64,000 nt of DNA from Hydractinia symbiolongicarpus. Its lineage: Eukaryota > Cnidaria > Hydrozoa > Anthoathecata > Hydractiniidae. Positions 57,989 to 64,000 of this stretch are shown here, piece by piece. The notes beneath the pieces were generated by a model. That model was not told the DNA's origin. It searched no databases and worked only from the letters and a program-made list of their open reading frames with translations. The position numbers were made by a program, and so were the translations under genes. The DNA is taken from assembly GCF_029227915.1 (NCBI RefSeq), contig NC_079882.1, positions 10,974,001 to 11,038,000 of the forward strand, in the 5' to 3' direction. The stretch's first letter is position 1, and the number at the start of each line of letters is the position of its first letter.

Positions 57989-59050
57989 ATGTCGTATTTT
58001 CTCAGTACAAAACTGAACAGTGTGATCACTAACATCAAGAGGCGCGAAAGAAAAATCTTCACAGGTATAACTAAAAGAAATAAAGTTGAATCAAACAAAT
58101 TAAAATATAAAATTTCTGACATTAGTAAAGAATATGAAATGAAACACAGAGAAATTCAAACAAATATATCCGACACCGAGCAAGAATTATTAAACATAAA
58201 CTGTGGCTGCCATTTAGAGGAGGGTTTAAGAAAAAAAACATCGCATCCAGATTTTAAGAATAGCGGCAGTTCAGAAGCTTACAAATGGTATCAGTTTAAC
58301 AATACGAAGTCGTGTTATGATGTGAAAAAGAATCGACAAGAAACAAAATATTCAAACAGCAATCAAGGCTGGACGGTAACACGAAAACCCAAGCAAAGAA
58401 CATTTCAGGACCAGACTCCAAGTTGGTCAGTCACCCATAAAAAAGATCAACGTTTAATTTTTAATCAACCCATGCGAAACAAGTATAAGATACCAGCAAA
58501 TACGTTTATGGCAGACGATTGTAAACAAAGTGAAATATGTATAGACGACAATGACATAATATTTCAAACAGATGATAAACAACTAACTCAAAACATCGAC
58601 ATAATAGCTGCACTCAATCACATATCAACTGACATATCAAACACCACAATCGAAAAAAATCATATAAAATCTTCCAGTCGTACGTCAAAAAGAAGTAGAC
58701 GTACGTCAACAGGAAACTGGGGCCAATCACGAGGAAGTACAATTGGCTGTATTGACTCAAATATATTAAATGATATTAGCCAGACTAGCCATAAAAACCT
58801 TGAGAATGAAAACATTGCTGCAAGTAAATCCACAAATCATGTACGGGCCACGCAAAAAGATCACATCAATACTCAGCTAATGAGCATAAACAAACAAGAC
58901 GCCGCTAAAAAGATAAACGCAAACATAAAAAGATGGTCAAACTATACCAAAAATGTTTATGACAAACCTTTGCTGCTTACAGTGCGTCAAGATGACAAAT
59001 TTCTGTCATCAATTGTGAGCAAAATAAGTCTTGACCAAGTTCCAGAATAG
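57989..59050 (+). CDS. Unrecognised 353-residue hydrophilic protein, single coding exon
   Basis: ATG at 57989 (context ACAAATGTCG) to TAG at 59050, the longest clean host-like frame in the window without a known domain. The N-terminal 70 residues are basic and likely helical (ITNIKRRERKIFTGITKRNK; KYKISDISKEYEMKHREI). A short CGC motif follows. An internal duplication is visible: GWTVTRKPKQRTFQDQ at about 127-142, and SWSVTHKKDQRLIFNQ at about 145-160. The middle is acidic and polar, with an Arg/Ser/Thr-rich patch (SSSRTSKRSRRTSTGNW) that could be a nuclear localisation or phosphorylation region. There is no signal peptide or membrane segment. It converges with INTS9, whose stop is 270 bases away. 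Function unknown, possibly lineage-restricted. Confidence 0.65.
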   Translation: MSYFLSTKLNSVITNIKRRERKIFTGITKRNKVESNKLKYKISDISKEYEMKHREIQTNISDTEQELLNINCGCHLEEGLRKKTSHPDFKNSGSSEAYKWYQFNNTKSCYDVKKNRQETKYSNSNQGWTVTRKPKQRTFQDQTPSWSVTHKKDQRLIFNQPMRNKYKIPANTFMADDCKQSEICIDDNDIIFQTDDKQLTQNIDIIAALNHISTDISNTTIEKNHIKSSSRTSKRSRRTSTGNWGQSRGSTIGCIDSNILNDISQTSHKNLENENIAASKSTNHVRATQKDHINTQLMSINKQDAAKKINANIKRWSNYTKNVYDKPLLLTVRQDDKFLSSIVSKISLDQVPE

Positions 59051-59319
59051 TAGACATAAAATCCAATTCAAAACTGATCGTGTGTTTGTTATATTTCTGC
59101 ATGACCTCTATTGTCACCAAAAGCACAAAAATGTTATTATTACAAAAGAAATAATACAACCTCTAAAAAAAATGAATTTTCTAATAGAATCTGGAAAATA
59201 TAATTTAAACTCTTGGTGTTCTACTCTCGTTGGTAAATGTCTTGATGTATTCTTGTAAAGGTTTTAGAGCGTGCATTTGCTTTAAAATCCGTCATATTTA
59301 TGTTGTCTATTTATGGTCA

Positions 59320-62300
59320 TCACACTTGTAACAAACATGATAACAACGCTGCTTTAATCTTAACACGAAGTTCATTACTAGTATGATTGATGATATGAGT
59401 GTTACCTGCTTCCAACCGAATCATCGCATTTATATCAGGCTATAAAATAAGCAGTGTTTTCATTTTTCTTAACTCACCCTTGAGTTTAATATACCATAGC
59501 CTTCAAAGTAATTACACTTACAAAATGCACAATGTGTCCATCTTCAATGGTTTCTACTTCAGCATTTTTAACACCTTGCTACAGGAAAAAATCATAACAA
59601 CAAGAAATAATAAATAAACTTGTGTAAAAAGAAAAAAATATATATCAAAATGTGTTTAACAATCTATGTATTTTTAGATGTTAAGACTCAACGGTTTTAT
59701 AGACAGACTTTGGTAGAACCTTTATTAACTTTTCGTATAAATTAAGAGTATCTATAAATTTACAAATTAAGGTTTGCTAAGAAAGATAACTGCTAATTAC
59801 AGCACTGGTAGCCTAACTGTAGAGAGCGGGACAACACCAAATTAAGGGAATTCATTTTATTAACACCTCCTATCCATAAAAAATTCACCCACCCTCATTT
59901 AATACCCAGATTAAAAAGAATTAGAAAATGAAAAAAATTAAAGGTATAAACAAGAATACAAGAAAATACACTCACTTTAATGTATTAAAACCATCCCTAA
60001 CAACCGATTTGAAGTAAATTTTCAACTCGTAATCTCAAGGAGCCCTTTTCTCAATCTTATAATTAGGTTACCGAGAGTAAACAACTTCACACACAATTAC
60101 TAACACACTAAAAACAGGATGACACAGCCAGTAATACTGACAACTTTGCACACTTAAACAAGATCATACACAACCACTAATGCTAAACACACTTAAACAT
60201 GCAGCCACAACTACTGAACACAACACGATTACACACAACAACTAACTACTAAACACATCTAAACACGATTACACACAACGACTAACTACTGAATACATCT
60301 AAACACAATTAAACACAACAACTAACTACTAAACACATCTAAACACGATGCACACAACAACTAACTACTAAACACATCTATAAAAGATTACACACAACGA
60401 ACAACTACTGAACACATCTATACAAGAGTACAAACAACGACCAACTACTAAACACATCTAAACACGATTACACACAACGACTAACTACTAAACACATCTA
60501 TACAAGAGTACAAACAACGACCAACTACTAAACACATCTAAACACGATTACACACAACGACTAACTACTGAACACATCTAAACACGATTACACACAACAA
60601 CTAACTACTAAACACATCTATACACAATTACACACAACGACTAACTACTAAACACATCTATACAAGATTACACACAACGACTAACTACTGAATACATCTA
60701 AATAAGATTACACACAACGACTAACTACTGAATACATCTAAACAAGATTACAAACAACGACCAACTACTAAACACATCTAAACACGATTACACACAACGA
60801 CTAACTACTAAACACATCTAAACACGATTACACACAACAACTAACTACTGAACACATCTAAACAAGATTACACACAACGACTAACTACTAAACACATCTA
60901 AACACGATTACACGCAACAACTAGCTACTAAACACATCTAAACACGATTACACACAACGACTAACTACTAAACACATCTAAACACGATTACACACAACAA
61001 CTAACTACTGAACACATCTAAACAAGATTATACACAACGACTAACTACTGAACACATCTAAACACGATTACACACAACAACTAGCTACTAAACACATCTA
61101 AACACGATTACACACAACGACTAACTACTAAACACATCTAAACATGATTACATACAACAACTAGCTACTGAACACATCTAAACACGATTACACACAACAA
61201 CTAACTACTAAACACATCTAAACACGATTACACACAACGACTAACTACTAAACACATCTAAACACGATTACACACAACAACTAACTACTAAACACATCTA
61301 AACAAGATTATACACAACGACTAACTACTGAACACATCTAAACACGATTACACACAACAACTAGCTACTAAACACATCTAAACACGATTACACACAACGA
61401 CTAACTACTAAACACATCTAAACATGATTACATACAACAACTAGCTACTGAACACATCTAAACACGATTACACACAACAACTAACTACTAAACACATCTA
61501 AACACGATTACACACAACGACTAACTACTAAACACATCTAAACACGATTACACACAACAACTAGCTACTGAACACATCTATAAAAGATTACACACAACGA
61601 CCAACTACTCAACACATCTAAACACGATTACACACAACGACTAACTACTAAACACATCTATACAAGAGTACAAACAACGACCAACTACTAAACACATCTA
61701 TACAAGATTACACACAACGACTAACTACTGAACACATCTAAAAAAGATTAGATCCACACATTAAGTACTGAACACATCTATACAAAATTACATGCAGCAA
61801 CTAACTACTAAACACTCTCAAACAAAATTACACACGGCTAAAAATGAATACAAATACTTAAAAAATAACTAATGAGGATCTATAACAGCTACGTCCAAAA
61901 CAATCTTTCACTACTGAAAAGCATAAATTATGGCAGGAAACACAGTTGATGTAACTGATGAAATTTCACCTCTTTTAATGCGATCATAAACTGTGTTACA
62001 TCCACATCTCCAAATAAACGGGGCTGAAGTGGTGATCTAGATCAAAAATCATCATGAGTTTAAAATGTTACTCTCACTTTTTTTTCTTGAAAACAGTGGT
62101 GTGTTAAAAACTTTTTATACCTGTCAGATTGGCCCTCGAGCGGTTTTAACACATGCTTATTGTCTCTAGTTACAAGTTTACCCTTTACCATAGCAATAGA
62201 AACGCCGGGTTCTATTTGTTTAGGACAAAGAGATTGAGCAATCTAAAATATACATATATATATATAACTTAGAGTTTTAAACAAGCTTATTTAAGTGGTA

Positions 62301-63474
62301 AGACAACAGAAAAAAGGCCTTTTTACCTCATTCGAAAGTGTCACTTTTGCGAAATTTTTATGTAACGGTAAATCAATAACATCAAGATGACGATATGATT
62401 GAATAGGACAATCCTAAATTTAAACAATAATATCCAAAGATCCCATAAAAAAATACAGCCGCAAAATAAACAAAATGCGGCCTTTCCAATTTACGTTAGG
62501 GATTACTAAGACGAATGCCAACGTGTTAACGAAGCAAGCATAATGGAAAAAATGAATTGGAAATGCTAAAAGTTAAGTTTTCATTTAGCTTCATTGAAAG
62601 CATATTAAATTTAACGTGTGGAGAACCCTCTTTATCTCGAATGCTATACCCCAAAAAATCTTTCACTCCCTTGCCAGTTCGACAGAGAAGGGGCCTATTG
62701 TAGTGCCATTTTACAGAACTGGGTTCTGGGTCCTGACAGTAGCTATTTCCCAAATTGTTTTTGCATACCGTATACCTAACAACCATCCTACATATTATAC
62801 CAAGGAAAACTTGCAGCAGACAAAAAACTTAGGGCAATCCAACACGCATCTACAGCGAGTAACTAACTAAGTTATCAATAGAGAAAAAGAAGAATAACAA
62901 AAAGGTAACGTACGGCCGAAATGACAAGATCTGTTCTCTGTGGCATCGTAGCTGGAGGTGATGTATATTGGTCTGGAATAATTAACTGTTTCGGCTGGAA
63001 AGAAATATGGCAGAGGATTAAAAAGGGCTAGAAAAAAGAAAAAGAAAAAAAGCAATATGCATTGAAACCAAACCTTTATCTCTTTTATCAATTTATTTGC
63101 TTGTTGGAAATTTAAACGGGGATCAATTGGACAGTACGCTGCCTAAAAAAACATAAATTTCGTGTGGAATGTCAAGTTGATATATTGAAAATTTTTTGTA
63201 AGATAAAGAAAACATACCTTCATTGAGAGTGGTTGATAAGGTGTAAGAGCGTCAAGGTAAGGGAATTCAGAATCTATAATAAAATCAGGAGTAAAAAAAG
63301 AAGAAATTTCTCAAATTCATCAAACATTTTCCAAATGACACCCACCAATAAAGATGATTGTGTTGCCTGCGCCATTCCCCCACAACTCTATGAAATGTAC
63401 AACATCACCAAAGCGTAATGATGGATGTCCAGTGAACACAACGCAGGGAGATTTAAAGTTATTACTAAATCCAT
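59320..63474 (-). CDS. INTS9: Integrator complex subunit 9, C-terminal part (nine exons)
   Basis: Minus-strand exons, all with AG/GT borders and consistent phase: 63474-63346 ([32 protein letters not shown]), 63273-63218 ([17 protein letters not shown]), 63142-63074 ([20 protein letters not shown]), 62994-62914 ([19 protein letters not shown]), 62413-62327 ([16 protein letters not shown]), 62242-62121 ([20 protein letters not shown]), 62036-61970 ([15 protein letters not shown]), 59578-59522 ([19 protein letters not shown]), 59439-59320 ([20 protein letters not shown], stop TGA). This gives 261 residues, about 40% of a typical 658-residue INTS9; earlier exons lie beyond the window. INTS9 is the catalytically inactive metallo-beta-lactamase/beta-CASP partner of the INTS11 endonuclease in the nuclear Integrator complex, which cleaves snRNA and paused pol II transcripts. 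The exons shown cover the end of the beta-CASP region and the C-terminal domain that dimerises with INTS11. The identity rests on many collinear motifs. Confidence 0.9.
60201..61840. repeat. 40-bp minisatellite array, about 40 copies, inside an INTS9 intron
   Basis: The unit reads CTAACTACTAAACACATCTA then AACACGATTACACACAACGA (40 bases) and repeats without gaps for about 1.6 kb; degenerate units extend left to about 60090. Variants at fixed positions (ACTA/ACTG, ACGA/ACAA, CACG/CAAG, CTAG) form higher-order blocks: 61021-61300 (seven units) is repeated almost exactly at 61301-61580, and 60421-60500 at 60501-60580. The array lies wholly in the 2.4 kb intron between the exons at 61970 and 59578. 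It is strongly strand-asymmetric (the plus strand is poor in G). There are no unique spacers, so it is not a CRISPR-like array. Confidence 0.97.
62414..62913. other. INTS9 intron, unassigned content
   Basis: A 500-base intron containing minus-strand frame 62526-62786 ([20 protein letters not shown]). It has no family I recognise, and with no splice link to INTS9 I treat it as intronic repeat or chance. Confidence 0.35.
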
Positions 63475-64000
63475 CTAAAAGTTAAATAAACAGATCATGC
63501 GGTGCTGCTTTAATGAAGATACTGTAGATGATGTCAAATCAGTTTTACAAGTTTTTGCTTATCCAGGACGGGGAAGGTAATGCTTTTTTAATAAAACTAA
63601 AATATATAAGAACATATGGCTTCAAGACTTTAGAGCAAGTTAAAAACGTCTAACGCTCTGCCAATACTTAGTACTGAAATATTTCTTCAAAAATCACAAA
63701 ACTAATCGTCACATTACTCTGTGCGAATTTCTGGAACGGTTTGTTTCAATTCGTTGCCTAAATGTATTTGGTACAGCTATTAGGGTTCAAAACAAGCCAA
63801 TCTTAGCCTTAAGAGATGCATGAACAGCTGACATTAAATGATGCCCACACTGTTGTATGAACAGTCGAAACGACCCAAATAGGTGTTTCATCAAATAATA
63901 TCAGCTGATTGGAATAAATAAGTCATTGCTAGCCTTCCTAACATATAATCAGATAACTGTTGCTTTAAAAAGATTAGAATCTTTTTTTCTCGCATCATAA
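63475..64000. other. INTS9 intron (window end), with a short open plus-strand stretch
   Basis: No further INTS9 exon was found, so the next upstream exon is beyond the window. On the plus strand an ATG at 63497 opens MRCCFNEDTVDDVKSVLQVF then AYPGRGR, followed by a GTAATG donor-like site at about 63577. This is a coding-looking 80 bases that could be a small antisense first exon or chance. Confidence 0.3.

Noticed and set aside
58977-59159. Minus-strand frame overlapping the end of the 353-residue gene
   Set aside because: No domain, and the INTS9 coding part ends at 59320, so it is neither an INTS9 exon nor a separate gene.
60201-61840. Possible CRISPR-like array
   Set aside because: Units are contiguous 40-bp repeats with no unique spacers, in an animal gene intron; it is a minisatellite.
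59320-63474. First taken for a CPSF2 (CPSF100) C-terminus
   Set aside because: Motifs such as [27 protein letters not shown] and IEPGVSIA match INTS9 better than CPSF100.

Overview
This 64 kb window is AT-rich, intron-rich animal DNA, most likely from a cnidarian and probably a hydrozoan. Genes have short exons, GT-AG introns and no operons. The homeodomain on the minus strand is closest to cnidarian Gsx (cnox-2) proteins. The intergenic space is full of degraded and nested transposons. The assignment rests on recognising protein families, not on any database search.

Host genes in order: (1) 1333-6383 (+), the 3' twelve exons of GASZ/ASZ1, an ankyrin-SAM protein of the germline piRNA pathway with a C-terminal membrane anchor. 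(2) 10253-10672 (-), a small CYSTM1-like protein with a Pro/Gln/Tyr-rich body and a cysteine-rich tail. (3) 20239-24714 (+), an SLC46-type transporter in five coding exons. (4) 46081-47269 (-), the Gsx/cnox-2 homeobox gene in two exons. (5) 53819-55031 (+), an unrecognised, possibly broken two-exon gene. (6) 57989-59050 (+), an unrecognised 353-residue protein in one exon. (7) 59320-63474 (-), the last nine exons of Integrator subunit 9. These were assembled from short exons; a 2.4 kb INTS9 intron holds a minisatellite of about 40 copies of a 40-bp unit.

Mobile DNA: 13.9-15.4 kb carries a decayed family-B DNA polymerase (Polinton/Maverick-like) split by a small inverted-repeat element. 16184-19770 is a 3.6 kb element bounded by perfect 20-bp inverted repeats and TTAA duplications, with THAP-domain and P2X7-tail-domain remnants (Kolobok/T2-like). 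25.4-26.5 kb holds a decayed DIRS-type retroelement.

The centrepiece is 28053-41492, a nest of elements. A small hAT-like element is split by a 3.2 kb inverted-repeat element (28131-31303) and by a 9.8 kb DNA transposon (31547-41375). The 9.8 kb transposon has 37-bp terminal repeats and a 6-bp target duplication (GAAATT). It carries a DDE integrase-type transposase and, divergently placed, a HECT ubiquitin-ligase gene. It is itself interrupted by a young Ty3/Gypsy retrotransposon (33084-37976; 172-bp LTRs that read identically; ACTAA duplication) and by a 5'-truncated LINE.

The genes do not form a pathway. GASZ (piRNA silencing) beside such a dense transposon load is suggestive only as context.
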